A stretch of 64,000 nucleotides of DNA from Paenilisteria rustica (lineage in GTDB: Bacteria > Bacillota > Bacilli > Lactobacillales > Listeriaceae), in contig NZ_JABJVM010000005.1 of the NCBI RefSeq assembly GCF_013820765.1, positions 1 through 64,000 of the forward strand. The letters run 5' to 3'. The notes under the pieces are model-generated. The model saw nothing but the letters and a program-made list of their open reading frames with translations. It was not told the origin of the DNA and did not search any database. The position numbers and the translations under genes were made by a program. This document shows positions 1-8,508 of the stretch, one piece after another; the stretch's first letter is position 1; the number at the start of each line of letters is the position of its first letter.

Positions 1-1
1 C

Positions 2-58
2 CGAGCCAAAATACTAGCACAACACTTTATCAAAGATTTTGACATCTCTGTAGGTTAA
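2..58 (+). CDS. C-terminal end of a gene cut by the window edge (tentative)
   Basis: An open frame enters from the left edge and ends at the TAA at 56-58. The 18 visible residues end in the motif FIKDFDISVG. I do not recognise the protein. The frame is too short to prove coding, but it is the only open frame reaching the edge here, and the next ~85 bases carry no competing gene on this strand. It may be the tail of a real gene or chance. Confidence 0.25.
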   Translation, partial: RAKILAQHFIKDFDISVG

Positions 59-142
59 GAAAAGGCACGAGCTATTGACTCCCTAGCTCGCACCTTGATA
101 TTTCACCCCAACAATTGACATAGAGCCGGAATTAAATCCATA

Positions 143-171
143 TAAAAAAGCCGATATTCAGAATACCGACT
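143..171 (-). terminator. Intrinsic terminator of the 48-residue gene
   Basis: Read on the minus strand, a 10-bp stem (AGUCGGUAUU paired with AAUAUCGGCU, two G-U pairs) closes a 3-base loop and is followed directly by six U. It lies about 20 bases after the stop of the small minus-strand gene at 192-338, so that gene has its own transcript end. Confidence 0.7.
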
Positions 172-191
172 CTAAAATGTGTCTATGTAGT

Positions 192-338
192 TCAACGAAT
201 GCCTAGCTTCACAATGTTCAAATTGTTTTTTTGCAGATTGCGCCAAATGTCATTTCTGGATTTGGTCTTCTCTACAAAAATACCTTTTTTCTCTAATTGT
301 TGGATTACCTTATTCAATACATCTTTATTTTCTTGCAA
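192..338 (-). CDS. Small protein of 48 residues, unknown function
   Basis: This minus-strand frame begins with TTG at 336-338, preceded by the ribosome-binding sequence GGAGTG seven bases upstream; an in-frame TGA just upstream excludes a longer start. It encodes 48 residues (begins QENKDVLNKV, ends NIVKLGIR), charged and predicted helical, with no signal peptide or membrane segment. A U-tailed hairpin at 143-171 ends the unit. I recognise no family. Coding is inferred from the RBS, open frame and terminator together. It could instead be a remnant of a longer gene, although the intact RBS argues against that. Confidence 0.55.
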   Translation of the reverse strand: MQENKDVLNKVIQQLEKKGIFVEKTKSRNDIWRNLQKNNLNIVKLGIR

Positions 339-570
339 ATGGTATCACTCCAATCGCTTTTTACAAGTTATCCCGTTTGTATTTTCTCTATAGGTTCACT
401 TTAACACAAAACTGCTGACAAAAATACCCCTTTTTCAAAAAATATCTCTTATTTACGAATTATTTTTTATTTTTAAGTCCTGTAAACGGTTTAAACCCGA
501 ATATTATACGTCAAAAGGGACTTTTTCAAGAAATTTTGTTACAATTAGAAAATACAAAGGAGTGATGAAC

Positions 571-774
571 ATGGCGATTTCACAGGCCAAAAAAGCGCGA
601 ATGAAGCGTGTTAGAGAAGGAAATCTGGATCCATCGATTCATAGAAGTGCTTTTGCAACATTAGATTTACGGACGAAACGAACAAAAACAAAGCAAGCGA
701 AACTGAATCAGAAAAAATACAAGCCCTCTTATTCCAATACGGAACAGGATAGCTTGTATTTTTTATTTGTCTAG
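571..774 (+). CDS. Small basic protein conserved in Listeria/Bacillus relatives, unknown function
   Basis: The protein has 67 residues and is very rich in Lys and Arg (opening MAISQAKKARMKRVREG). I chose ATG 571 because AAAGGAG at 556-562 lies eight bases upstream; the earlier GTG (562) and ATG (565) lie in or too close to that site. An extended -10 sequence (TG-T-TACAAT, 537-545) sits about 25 bases before the gene. The C-terminal codons run into a hairpin with a T tract (716-766), so the last ~18 residues are encoded within the terminator. The basic composition would suit nucleic-acid binding, but that is only a guess. I recall similar short proteins in Bacillales without an assigned function. 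Confidence 0.6.
   Translation: MAISQAKKARMKRVREGNLDPSIHRSAFATLDLRTKRTKTKQAKLNQKKYKPSYSNTEQDSLYFLFV
716..766 (+). terminator. Hairpin with T tract overlapping the end of the small basic protein gene
   Basis: The arms AATACAAGC (716-724) and GCTTGTATT (752-760) are exact complements, enclosing an inner TTCC/GGAA pair, and TTTTTTATTT follows. It overlaps the last codons of the gene at 571-774 and faces the converging hrtA gene. Confidence 0.5.
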
Positions 775-1439
775 CCTCTTAGGTGCCCATCTTCAATTCT
801 AACAACCCGATCAACCAAGTCCAGTACGCGCTCATCATGAGTCACCATGATAGCTGCTTTGTTATTTCGCTTCACTTCTTCGGCAATCATTTGCACCACT
901 TTATGCCCTCGACTCGCATCTAGACTTGCTGTTGGTTCGTCAGCCAGGATGACATCTGGATTATTCATCAAGGATCTTGCAATCGCGACACGTTGTTTTT
1001 CACCGCCTGATAAGCTTTCTGGATAGTTGTGTTGGCGCGCGGTAAGTCCTAATTCGCTGAGCAATGTGTCCGCCTTTTGTTTCGCTTCGCTACCACGATG
1101 ACCCGCTAATTCAGCAATAAGTAGGAGCTGGTCACGAACATTTAAATACGGAATCAGATTCGCGCCTTGGAAGATGAAGCCGACTTTTTCAAGACGAATT
1201 TCTGTCAATGCTTTGTTGGAAAGATTGCTGAGCTCCGTGCCACCTATCGTGATTTCTCCGACTGTCGGTGATAAAAGCGCGCCTGCGATGGACAGAAAGG
1301 TACTTTTCCCAGCACCCGATGGACCGACGATTGCGACGAATTCTCCTTGTGCGACTTCCAAAGATACATTTTTCAAAACCTCAACAACTTGATCTCCGTC
1401 CTGATAACTTTTAGAAATATTTTTCATCGTTAATGTCAT
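771..1439 (-). CDS. hrtA: Haem efflux ABC transporter, ATP-binding protein HrtA
   Basis: This 222-residue ABC ATPase of the MacB/LolD type has Walker A GPSGAGKST near residue 39, the signature LSGGEKQR and Walker B VILADEPTAS. Its length and central motif IGFIFQ/VGFIFQ-type region with PYLNV match HrtA of Staphylococcus aureus (221 residues), which with HrtB exports excess haem at the membrane. It is the last gene of the collinear operon hssR-hssS-hrtB-hrtA, and its ATG overlaps the hrtB stop by one base (TAATG), implying translational coupling. Naming rests on the four-gene context as well as on the sequence. Other MacB-type ATPases are similar, so substrate identity is inferred. Confidence 0.85.
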   Translation of the reverse strand: MTLTMKNISKSYQDGDQVVEVLKNVSLEVAQGEFVAIVGPSGAGKSTFLSIAGALLSPTVGEITIGGTELSNLSNKALTEIRLEKVGFIFQGANLIPYLNVRDQLLLIAELAGHRGSEAKQKADTLLSELGLTARQHNYPESLSGGEKQRVAIARSLMNNPDVILADEPTASLDASRGHKVVQMIAEEVKRNNKAAIMVTHDERVLDLVDRVVRIEDGHLRG

Positions 1440-2527
1440 TAGATTGCCCTCCCAATTGCTTCTAGTGCGTCTACTTTAGCCACGCGGTAAAGCGATAGCA
1501 TTGATCCAGCCACGGCCACGGCAAGGAATAAGACCGAGCAACCGATGGCGAGTAGCGGGCTGAGTGTGAATGGCATGCTTGCTGGCAAAATCGCGGCTAA
1601 CCCGAATGTGAAGGCGTTACCGATGAGTAAACTGACGACTGATAGAAATACAACTTGGCTCACGATGCTTCGTCCGAGGTACGCTGTTCTCGCTCCGACA
1701 GCTTTTAAAACACCGAACTGATTGATTTTTTGAATCGTGATGACGTAGAAAAAGGCTGCTAAAACAAAGGCTGCGATGACGAATAAAAAGGCGATCATCA
1801 TGAGTAGCGAACCTTGTTCTTCGGAATATCCCGGAATGCCTTGAAGCACCTCTTTGCTCGATGCCAATTCTAATTTTCCGAGCGATAAACTCTCGGCTTT
1901 GCTTTTTGAAACATTTAGCGCGACCGCTGTATATTCACCCTTGGCTGCTTGATTCGTTTGATGAATCATTTCCCAAGCGTCCCAACCGACAAAAATAACG
2001 GGGGAATGGCTAAATGTATTATTTTTCGTAAAAGCGGTAATTTGGAACACGTTTCCTGTTGCGCTGTCCTTTATTTCACTTTTCAATTTGTAACCGGATT
2101 CTTTCAATGAGATATCTGCTATCACCTCGTTTTTTGTTTGAGGCGCTTTTCCTTCTGTGATTTCCGGTTTCATGAAGCTACTCTTATCGATGCCAAAATA
2201 AGCAATGTCTGTTTTCTTGTCTTTCGCAGGTGGCGTTACCGTCCCCATTTGCACGCCAAGGTTCGTACTATCCGATTTCCCGACTTGTTTTGCAATCTCC
2301 TCTGTCTCCACCTTGGTTAAGTTCGACCTCGTTAAGCGATTATCCGAGTCTTTCTGCAACACGTAATAGGTCGCTTGATTCGATGAAATCGCGGCTCCGT
2401 TATCATTTGCGAGCCCATTTGCTAAACCCGTGACAAACAAAACGAGCCAAGCGATCAACACCATAATAAGCCCTATTAAAAAATAGCGTAGTTTTGCATG
2501 TTTCAATTCTCTTAACGCCAAAAACAT
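1439..2527 (-). CDS. hrtB: Haem efflux ABC transporter, permease HrtB
   Basis: This is a 362-residue FtsX-like permease. One N-terminal membrane segment (about residues 13-38) is followed by a ~190-residue extracellular domain and then three C-terminal membrane segments (the first around FLFVIAAFVLAAFFYVITI, then the stretch after YLGRSIVSQV, then SMPFTLSPLL onward). This is the standard MacB/HrtB topology, and S. aureus HrtB is 351 residues. I start at ATG 2527 because GAGGAG lies nine bases upstream; the in-frame TTG at 2536 directly abuts that site. It pairs with HrtA and follows hssS with a 79-base gap that contains an inverted repeat (2573-2605), a possible second regulatory point within the operon. 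Confidence 0.85.
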   Translation of the reverse strand: MFLALRELKHAKLRYFLIGLIMVLIAWLVLFVTGLANGLANDNGAAISSNQATYYVLQKDSDNRLTRSNLTKVETEEIAKQVGKSDSTNLGVQMGTVTPPAKDKKTDIAYFGIDKSSFMKPEITEGKAPQTKNEVIADISLKESGYKLKSEIKDSATGNVFQITAFTKNNTFSHSPVIFVGWDAWEMIHQTNQAAKGEYTAVALNVSKSKAESLSLGKLELASSKEVLQGIPGYSEEQGSLLMMIAFLFVIAAFVLAAFFYVITIQKINQFGVLKAVGARTAYLGRSIVSQVVFLSVVSLLIGNAFTFGLAAILPASMPFTLSPLLAIGCSVLFLAVAVAGSMLSLYRVAKVDALEAIGRAI

Positions 2528-2572
2528 TCCGTTCAACTCCTCTATAAGATCTTACACTTAGTTTAAAGGAGT

Positions 2573-2605
2573 TTTGTAAACGGAATGTGAATCGGATTTT
2601 ACAAA
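2573..2605. promoter_or_regulatory. Inverted repeat between hssS and hrtB, possible HssR or internal promoter element
   Basis: TTTGTAAA (2573-2580) and its exact complement TTTACAAA (2598-2605) flank a 17-base spacer. The repeat starts one base beyond the hssS stop and lies ~45 bases before hrtB. In S. aureus HssR binds a direct repeat upstream of hrtAB; this element is an inverted repeat, so equivalence is not established. It could also act as a weak RNA hairpin between the cistrons. Confidence 0.35.
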
Positions 2606-2606
2606 T

Positions 2607-3986
2607 TTAATTTTTAGGAAGAATGATAGTGAATTTCGTGCCTTCGCCTAGCTTACTTTCGACGAGGATGGTTCCGTGGTGTAACTCGATAATTTTTTGG
2701 CTGATGGATAGGCCTAGACCACTAGATCCTTCCTCGCGGGACCGGCTTTGATTGGCTTTGTAGAAGCGGCGGAATATATTAGGAATTTCCGCCTCGTTTA
2801 TCCCAATACCGCTATCCTCGACTTCTACGCACACATCATTGGTCCTTTCATAGAGCCGAACCTTGATGGTGCCTCGTTTTGGTGTAAACTTAATCGCGTT
2901 TGTTAACAGGTTCGACCAGACTTGATAGAGCAATTCCGCGTCACCACTGTATGCCACATCTGCCAGCTCGATATCAATCGTTAACTCCTTAGCACGCCAA
3001 CTCCATTCAGTCATTTGCAGTAGTTGGCGCCACTGTTCTTCCAGCTGAAACAGATCTTTTTTGCGCAACTCGGCTTCTTGATCTAGTGATGCGAGGGTCA
3101 GCAGCTGTTTCGTCAAAGAAGATAAGCGCATCGTTTCCTCTGATAAAATGGCTAAATATTCCGCTCGTTCTGCAGCCGTCAGCGTTTCCGAACCGAGCAA
3201 TGTCGCGAACCCTTGCATGGATGTGAGTGGAGATTGTAATTCATGCGACACATTGGCAACGAATTCTTGGCGCGCAGCCTCCGATTTTTCCAATTCTCCA
3301 GCCATTTTTGCAAAGGAGTCCGCGAGCTGACCAATCTCATCTTTGCGCCGAACTTGTAAGCCCACATCATAGTTTCCCTTGCGAATCTGCTTCGTCGCAT
3401 TCGTCAGTTTTACAATCGGGTTCACGATATAACGCCCACTAATCAGTACGAGCAAAATACTGATAACCGACGTAAAAATGAGAATCATCGCAAAAAAGAT
3501 CCGTAACTCGCCAAATTGCCGTTCTGGGTCTTGTCGTAAAAACAGCGCCATTGTTTTCCCATCCGATTCCACTGGCACACCAATCGTATTTCGAACGTCA
3601 TTATCGAAAAATCCTGTGATGAAAAGACCTGTCTGGAAGGTATTGATACCATGATATGTCTCACCAGCTAACACTTGTTGTACCGTTTTTGCCGGCAGAT
3701 AGGTTTCTCGGAATTCACCACCGAAATAACGAGAAGTCGCGTCGCCATCCGTAAGGTATAGTTCATAACCAAGCGTACCAACGTTTTCAAGATAGCTGTC
3801 CAATGAAATCGTATCGTTAGTCTGATAGAATTGCTGAATCGATTTTGCCATATCGGTGATTTTTTCGTCGTTAAATGGTTTTAGCTTCACTTGGTAATAA
3901 ATATTAGCGAAAAAGAAACCCAGTAAACTGCTGGAAAGAATGACAACAAGCATCGTAATGACAATTCGGGTGTACAGCGATTTCAT
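2607..3986 (-). CDS. hssS: Haem-sensing histidine kinase HssS
   Basis: The kinase has 459 residues (S. aureus HssS 457). Two membrane segments (about 6-30 and 163-187) bracket a ~130-residue extracellular sensor region. A HAMP domain follows (to ~240), then the phospho-acceptor His at about 248 in VANVSHELQSPL, and an HATPase domain with N box NLLTNAIKFTP and the G box SSGLGLSI. It phosphorylates HssR, encoded just upstream with a 4-base ATGA overlap. Haem as signal is inherited from the family; the sequence directly shows only a classical membrane kinase next to its regulator and an HrtAB-type pump. Confidence 0.85.
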   Translation of the reverse strand: MKSLYTRIVITMLVVILSSSLLGFFFANIYYQVKLKPFNDEKITDMAKSIQQFYQTNDTISLDSYLENVGTLGYELYLTDGDATSRYFGGEFRETYLPAKTVQQVLAGETYHGINTFQTGLFITGFFDNDVRNTIGVPVESDGKTMALFLRQDPERQFGELRIFFAMILIFTSVISILLVLISGRYIVNPIVKLTNATKQIRKGNYDVGLQVRRKDEIGQLADSFAKMAGELEKSEAARQEFVANVSHELQSPLTSMQGFATLLGSETLTAAERAEYLAILSEETMRLSSLTKQLLTLASLDQEAELRKKDLFQLEEQWRQLLQMTEWSWRAKELTIDIELADVAYSGDAELLYQVWSNLLTNAIKFTPKRGTIKVRLYERTNDVCVEVEDSGIGINEAEIPNIFRRFYKANQSRSREEGSSGLGLSISQKIIELHHGTILVESKLGEGTKFTIILPKN

Positions 3987-4660
3987 ATTGTCTCCTCCAA
4001 TTTGTAGCCGACACCGCGCACCGTCGTAATCCGAATGCCGTCTTTTGTTTCATCAAAATGATCTCGTAACCGCTTAATATGTACATCTATCGTCCGATCA
4101 CTGCCATCGTAATCACGTTGCCAAATGCGTTCGAGTAGTTCCTCTCGTGTGAAAATACGTCCTGGATAGCTCGCAAGCTGGTAAAGTAGCTCGAACTCTT
4201 TGACGGGAATCATTCTTTCTCGGTTGCCGATCATGATGCCATAACTCTTTTGGTCAATGGTGATATTGCCAATTTTTATTTTTACTTCGCTTGATTGGTT
4301 AGAGCGCCGTAACAAAGCCCGAATCCGAAAAACAAGTTCTTGGGGCTCGAATGGTTTCGTGATATAATCATCGGTTCCAACTTCAAAACCGCGTGCTTTA
4401 TCGGCTAGCGCGTCTTTTGCAGTTAGCATAATAACCGGGATATCTGGATAACTCGCATGCATTTTTTCGCATAGTTCAAAACCGTCCATATTGGGCATCA
4501 TGATATCGATTACCGCCAGATGGACTTGTTGCTTTTCAACGATGATCTCAGCCTCCGCACCATCGCTTGCCTCAAGTACGTGGAACCCTTCCGCCCGTAA
4601 GCAATGCCCCACCAATTGGCGAATATGCCGATCGTCATCTACCACTAAAATCTGTTTCAT
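3983..4660 (-). CDS. hssR: Haem response regulator HssR (OmpR family)
   Basis: The protein has 225 residues (S. aureus HssR 224). The receiver domain shows acidic pocket DDD (8-10), phospho-acceptor Asp52 in AVIDIMMPNMDG, the Thr of MLTAKDA and the Lys of YITKPFEP. A C-terminal winged helix (about 130-225) carries REELLERIW and RTIDVHIKRLRDH. It is the first gene of the operon that runs on to hssS, hrtB and hrtA. A promoter is visible at 4697-4726. In S. aureus hrtAB is divergent from hssRS, so the collinear order here makes the regulator part of the operon it presumably controls. Confidence 0.87.
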   Translation of the reverse strand: MKQILVVDDDRHIRQLVGHCLRAEGFHVLEASDGAEAEIIVEKQQVHLAVIDIMMPNMDGFELCEKMHASYPDIPVIMLTAKDALADKARGFEVGTDDYITKPFEPQELVFRIRALLRRSNQSSEVKIKIGNITIDQKSYGIMIGNRERMIPVKEFELLYQLASYPGRIFTREELLERIWQRDYDGSDRTIDVHIKRLRDHFDETKDGIRITTVRGVGYKLEETI

Positions 4661-4696
4661 CTTCCCTGCTCACCTGACCCGTCCTACTTTTACTGC

Positions 4697-4726
4697 ATCA
4701 TATCAAAAAATCCGCCACAATGCCAA
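4697..4726 (-). promoter_or_regulatory. Promoter of hssR-hssS-hrtB-hrtA
   Basis: On the minus strand the -35 TTGGCA (4721-4726) and the -10 TATGAT (4697-4702, preceded by TGA) are separated by 18 bases. The predicted start lies about 30 bases before the hssR ATG. Confidence 0.5.
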
Positions 4727-4762
4727 AATTTCGCGAAAAAAAAAGGGGGGCATAACCCCAAT

Positions 4763-4884
4763 AAATCGGCGAAAAGCGCTCGCATTCAGAGGGTTTGGCG
4801 GACTTCCGGTTCTCACATACACCAGTATGCGCAGCTCTCCGGCTTCCGCCAAACCCTCTGAATACAAACGCTTTCGCTCGATTT
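4763..4884. repeat. Long hairpin repeat, copy 1 (conserved ends and centre, self-complementary variable stem)
   Basis: Terminal arms AAATCGGCGAAAAGCG (left) and CGCTTTCGCTCGATTT (right) are near-complementary. Inside them, 4784-4802 and 4845-4863 are exact complements over 19 bp. The 42-base centre contains CATACACCAGTATG between two CCGG-containing flanks. Similarity to copy 2 (30256-30533) continues outward: CATAACCC on the left, and TAAAGCA plus GTTTTGTCTCA (about 4960) on the right, so the full unit may run from about 4747 to 4974. It fills the gap between glnQ and hssR. It lacks a U tract and is not a classical terminator. Confidence 0.8.
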
Positions 4885-4978
4885 GTGTAAAGCAAGATTC
4901 ACGTCTTACCTGGGAAAAGGTTTCGTGATATCTTGCTTATTTTTATGTGTCAGGAAGTTTTGTCTCATCCCCTTCAAA

Positions 4979-5707
4979 CTATAATACTTTTTCCAGAAAA
5001 CTAATTGTACGTTCATGTTGTGGTGCGTCAAATACTTGCTCTGGAGTACCTTCTTCGACGATATAGCCGCCGTCCATGAAGATAACTCGGTCACCAACTT
5101 CTTTTGCGAAGCCCATCTCATGCGTGACAACCATCATCGTCATGCCTTCTTTCGCTAAATCCTTCATAACGCCCAGAACTTCGCCGACCATTTCTGGATC
5201 GAGTGCTGACGTCGGCTCATCAAAAAGCATGATATCAGGATTCATCGCGAGCGCACGAGCAATCGCGACACGTTGTTTTTGCCCACCGGAAAGTTGGCTT
5301 GGTAGCGCGTCTGCTTTGTCAGATAGGCCGACACGTTGCAGGAGCGCTAAGCCCGTCTTCCGGGCCTCTTCTTTCGATTGTTTGCGTAATTCTGTTGGTG
5401 CAAGCGTGATATTTTTCAAAACAGACATGTGCGGGAAAAGGTTGAAATGCTGGAATACCATCCCAATGTTTTCGCGTACTTTGTTGATGTCTGTTTTTTT
5501 ATCGGTAATCTGGAAGTCGTCAACGATTACATCGCCAGCTGTGATTTCCTCGAGGTTATTCATGCAACGCAAAAATGTACTTTTTCCAGAACCGGACGGA
5601 CCGATGACGCAAACTACTTCGCCTTCTGCCACTTCGAGATTAATTCCTTTTAAAACTTCATTTGTGCCGAAGCTTTTCTTTAAGTCGGTTACTTTTAGTT
5701 TAGTCAT
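4979..5707 (-). CDS. glnQ: Amino-acid (glutamine-type) ABC importer, ATPase GlnQ
   Basis: This 242-residue polar amino-acid ABC ATPase has Walker [10 protein letters not shown] near residue 36, Q-loop region [15 protein letters not shown], signature LSGGQKQR, Walker [16 protein letters not shown] and switch His in VVTHEMGF. It energises uptake of a polar amino acid, probably glutamine, together with the fused binding-protein/permease encoded just upstream; the two reading frames overlap by eight bases. Downstream lies hairpin repeat copy 1, with no obvious U-tailed terminator. Substrate is inferred from the family only. Confidence 0.88.
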   Translation of the reverse strand: MTKLKVTDLKKSFGTNEVLKGINLEVAEGEVVCVIGPSGSGKSTFLRCMNNLEEITAGDVIVDDFQITDKKTDINKVRENIGMVFQHFNLFPHMSVLKNITLAPTELRKQSKEEARKTGLALLQRVGLSDKADALPSQLSGGQKQRVAIARALAMNPDIMLFDEPTSALDPEMVGEVLGVMKDLAKEGMTMMVVTHEMGFAKEVGDRVIFMDGGYIVEEGTPEQVFDAPQHERTISFLEKVL

Positions 5708-7133
5708 TATTTACCCTCCGTTCCATCACGTTCGATAGTTTCGTCAAGGCGGTGATGACAATCAAGTACATGATTGCAACAATCAGCCAAATAGTGGACG
5801 ATTCGAATGTACGCGCGATGATAATTTTACCAGATTGTGTTAACTCGACAAGACCGATAACACTCATGATAGACGTATCTTTCAAGGTGATAACGAATTG
5901 GTTGATAAACGACGGAATCATGACGCGAATCGCTTGTGGCAAGATAATTTTGATCATCGTTTTGCCGTATGGTAAGCCGAGCGAACGACCCGCCTCCATC
6001 TGACCTTTATCGACAGCTTGAATTCCACCGCGGATGATTTCGGTAATGTAAGCCCCCGCGTTCAAACTCAAGGTGATGACTGCGGCAACAGTTGCGTCCA
6101 TTTTAAAGCCCATTGCTTCGGGAATCCCAAAATAGATAAAGAATGCTAGGACGATTAGCGGAATACCACGGAAAATGTCGACGTAAACCGTTGCGATACC
6201 GCGCAATACTTTGCTGCGACTCACTTTTAGGAAACCGAAGACAAGTCCTAAAATTGCTGCGAAAACGAGTGAAATGAGCGTTAATTTAATCGTGTACCAC
6301 AGACCGAGTAGTAAGGCTGGTGCGCTTTCGATGAGTAAATCCCAAAATGATTGTGGTTTTACATCGCTACCAATATACCGGTCAATGATTTCTTTATATT
6401 CACCGCTTGCTTTAATGTTTGTTAGCCCAACGTTAAATTTCTCAAGGAGCTCTTGATTTTTGCCTTTATTGACTGCAAAACCGTATGAATTCCCTTTTTC
6501 TTTTTCTGTGACGATATCGAGGCCATTGCCTTGTTTTACGCCGTAAGCGAGTACCGGATAATCATCGAAACACGCGACAGAATTGCCGGTTCTAACGTCT
6601 GCGTACATGCTTGCAGAGTCATCGAATGGCACGAGTGTGTAGCCATATTTTTCTTTATTGGCATCTGCAAAAGCATAGCCTTCCGTTCCTGTTTTGACAG
6701 CGACTTTCTTGCCGCGCAAATCTTCATAGGATTTAATCGAGTCGTCGCCTTTTTTGATGGCCATAACGATACCTGATTCAAAATAAGGATCCGAGAAATC
6801 GAATTTTTGCTTGCGTTCATCGGTAATACTCATTCCTGCGATAACGCCGTCCACTTGATTACTCGTCAGCGCTTGAACGGCCGCATTAAAACCGAGTGGC
6901 TTCACGTTATACTGAAAATCTTGATCTTTGGCGATGGCTTTTAGGATATCCATGTCAATCCCAACAAGCTCGCCTTTCTTATTTTGAAATTCGAACGGGG
7001 CAAACGTTTCATCTGTCCCGATTTCATACACTTTTTGTTCTGCTGCCTGCGCTGTTGGTACAAAACTACCTGCAACCATTGCGAATACTGCCATAAATGC
7101 CAAAAGTAAAAATAGTATTTTCGTCTTTTTCAT
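5700..7133 (-). CDS. glnP: Fused substrate-binding/permease subunit of the glutamine-type ABC importer
   Basis: The protein has 477 residues. A signal peptide (about 1-31, ending TAQAAEQK) precedes a solute-binding domain (about 35-265, with [11 protein letters not shown] and [14 protein letters not shown]). A permease domain follows (about 275-477) with the coupling motif [14 protein letters not shown]. Fusion of the binding protein and channel is typical of Firmicute GlnP proteins. ATG 7133 is chosen because GGGAGGAA precedes it by six bases and the signal peptide begins there; the frame is open further upstream but without an RBS. It forms an operon with glnQ. A promoter lies at 7213-7241. 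Confidence 0.88.
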   Translation of the reverse strand: MKKTKILFLLLAFMAVFAMVAGSFVPTAQAAEQKVYEIGTDETFAPFEFQNKKGELVGIDMDILKAIAKDQDFQYNVKPLGFNAAVQALTSNQVDGVIAGMSITDERKQKFDFSDPYFESGIVMAIKKGDDSIKSYEDLRGKKVAVKTGTEGYAFADANKEKYGYTLVPFDDSASMYADVRTGNSVACFDDYPVLAYGVKQGNGLDIVTEKEKGNSYGFAVNKGKNQELLEKFNVGLTNIKASGEYKEIIDRYIGSDVKPQSFWDLLIESAPALLLGLWYTIKLTLISLVFAAILGLVFGFLKVSRSKVLRGIATVYVDIFRGIPLIVLAFFIYFGIPEAMGFKMDATVAAVITLSLNAGAYITEIIRGGIQAVDKGQMEAGRSLGLPYGKTMIKIILPQAIRVMIPSFINQFVITLKDTSIMSVIGLVELTQSGKIIIARTFESSTIWLIVAIMYLIVITALTKLSNVMERRVNND

Positions 7134-7212
7134 TGTTTCCTCCCCATTTTGCAAGTATGTATATAAATTATTTCTGTACTTTTGATGCTGTAAAAAACAT
7201 AACACATCCTCG

Positions 7213-7241
7213 ATTTTATCATAATGTAACCTTATTGAAAA
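7213..7241 (-). promoter_or_regulatory. Promoter of glnPQ
   Basis: On the minus strand, -35-like TTTTCA (7236-7241) and -10 TAAAAT (7213-7218, extended by TGA) are 17 bases apart. This leaves an ~75-base untranslated leader in which I see no riboswitch-like structure. Confidence 0.45.
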
Positions 7242-7275
7242 TACCCTATTCGGATAAGGTTTAGTGGAAAGCATC

Positions 7276-7313
7276 AAAAACCTCGGAATAATCGCGCTAT
7301 TCCAAGGTTTTTT
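7276..7313 (-). terminator. Intrinsic terminator of the MetE-like gene
   Basis: A stem of about 13 bp with one mismatch (AACCTTGGAATA with TATTCCGAGGTT on the minus strand) is followed by a T tract. It sits 26 bases after the stop at 7339. Confidence 0.7.
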
Positions 7314-7338
7314 CATGTCTTTTGGTTTATAAATTTTG

Positions 7339-8445
7339 TTAGGCTTCGTCGCCCCATACATCTTTTGCAATCGCTACAACGTGAGCTAATTTTGCCCATT
7401 GTTCGTCTTCAGTAAGGATATTTCCTTCTTCTGTCGATGCAAAACCGCATTGTGGACTTAAGCAAAGTTGGGAAAGTGGGACGAACTCGGCTGCTTCTTT
7501 AATTCTTGCTTTGATTAGTTCTGGGTCTTCTAGGACACCATTTTTTGATGTGACAAGGCCAAGAATAATTTTCAAATCTGGACGTTTGACATAGCGTAAT
7601 GGAGCAAAATCGCCAGAACGGTCATTGTCATACTCTAGGAAAAAGCCATCGATATTGAGACCGCCAAATAGGGTTGCGGCAACGGGTTCATAGCCGCCAG
7701 AAGCAATCCATGTCGACCGGAAATTACCGCGGCAAATGTGCATCGTGATCACCATATCCGCTGGTTTTTCGGAGATGGCCTCGTTGATTAGATTTTTGTA
7801 CGTTTCTTGTAAAGCATCTGGGTCAAAACCGCGCGAACGCACGACTTCACGTTGCTCATCCGAACATAAATAACTCCATGATGTGTCGTCAAGTTGCAAA
7901 TAACGACAACCAGCATCGTAAAAAGCTTGAATCGCTTCTTTATAAGCATTCGCCAAATCTTGAACGAACAGCGCATTGTCGGCTGAATACGGCGCGTACT
8001 CCATATCCCCGCGGTAGTGCAACATCGCTGGACTCGGAATCGTCATTTTCGCAACGGCATCGTCTCCCGCAATGCTATGTAAAAACTGATAATCCGCGAG
8101 CATCGGGTGGTTGCCAAATCGAATCGGAGCTACAATTTTGACTGAGTGCGTTTTCGTTTGGACGTTGGCGAACTGAATGCCATCCTGCGCGTCATATCCT
8201 TCCACTCCATCCAAGCCTTCTAGGAAATCGAAATGCCACCAAGCGCGGCGAAACTCGCCATCGGTCACAGCTTTCAGACCCGCCTCTTTTTGCTTAGCCA
8301 CGATATATTTGATTTCTTCATCCTCAATCACGCGCAATTCCGCGTCGTTTATTTTGCCTGACGCTTTGTCTAACCTCGCCTGCTTAATCGCTTCCGTTCT
8401 TAAAATACTGCCAACCTGATCTGCTTTAAATGGTGCTTTTCCCAT
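7339..8445 (-). CDS. MetE C-terminal-domain methyltransferase (YxjG/YxjH family)
   Basis: The protein has 368 residues, about half a full MetE, with only the catalytic C-terminal-type barrel. Zn2+-binding candidates are visible in MHICRGN (about 235) and LSPQCGFAS (about 330). The family transfers methyl groups to thiols in methionine metabolism; B. subtilis YxjG/YxjH resemble it, and their exact methyl donor is not settled. ATG 8445 has GGAGTG upstream with six-base spacing; an upstream in-frame ATG lacks an RBS. No S-box leader is visible, unlike the B. subtilis relatives. The ridA gene lies 63 bases upstream on the same strand, so co-transcription is possible. Confidence 0.8.
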   Translation of the reverse strand: MGKAPFKADQVGSILRTEAIKQARLDKASGKINDAELRVIEDEEIKYIVAKQKEAGLKAVTDGEFRRAWWHFDFLEGLDGVEGYDAQDGIQFANVQTKTHSVKIVAPIRFGNHPMLADYQFLHSIAGDDAVAKMTIPSPAMLHYRGDMEYAPYSADNALFVQDLANAYKEAIQAFYDAGCRYLQLDDTSWSYLCSDEQREVVRSRGFDPDALQETYKNLINEAISEKPADMVITMHICRGNFRSTWIASGGYEPVAATLFGGLNIDGFFLEYDNDRSGDFAPLRYVKRPDLKIILGLVTSKNGVLEDPELIKARIKEAAEFVPLSQLCLSPQCGFASTEEGNILTEDEQWAKLAHVVAIAKDVWGDEA

Positions 8446-8508
8446 GATATCCACTCCAATCCCCAATTTCAAAAAACCGAACCCCTTTTACAAGGCTCAG
8501 CTTTTATT

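Noticed and set aside
4763-4884. Hairpin repeat copy 1 as the glnQ or hssR terminator
   Set aside because: The long stem has no U tract on either side; it could affect transcription but does not look like an intrinsic terminator.
4491-4928. 145-codon open frame on the plus strand
   Set aside because: It runs antisense through hssR and into the hairpin repeat; no RBS and no protein-like composition.
8446-8508. S-box riboswitch before the MetE-like gene
   Set aside because: The gap to ridA is only 63 bases, too short for an S-box, and has no terminator hairpin.
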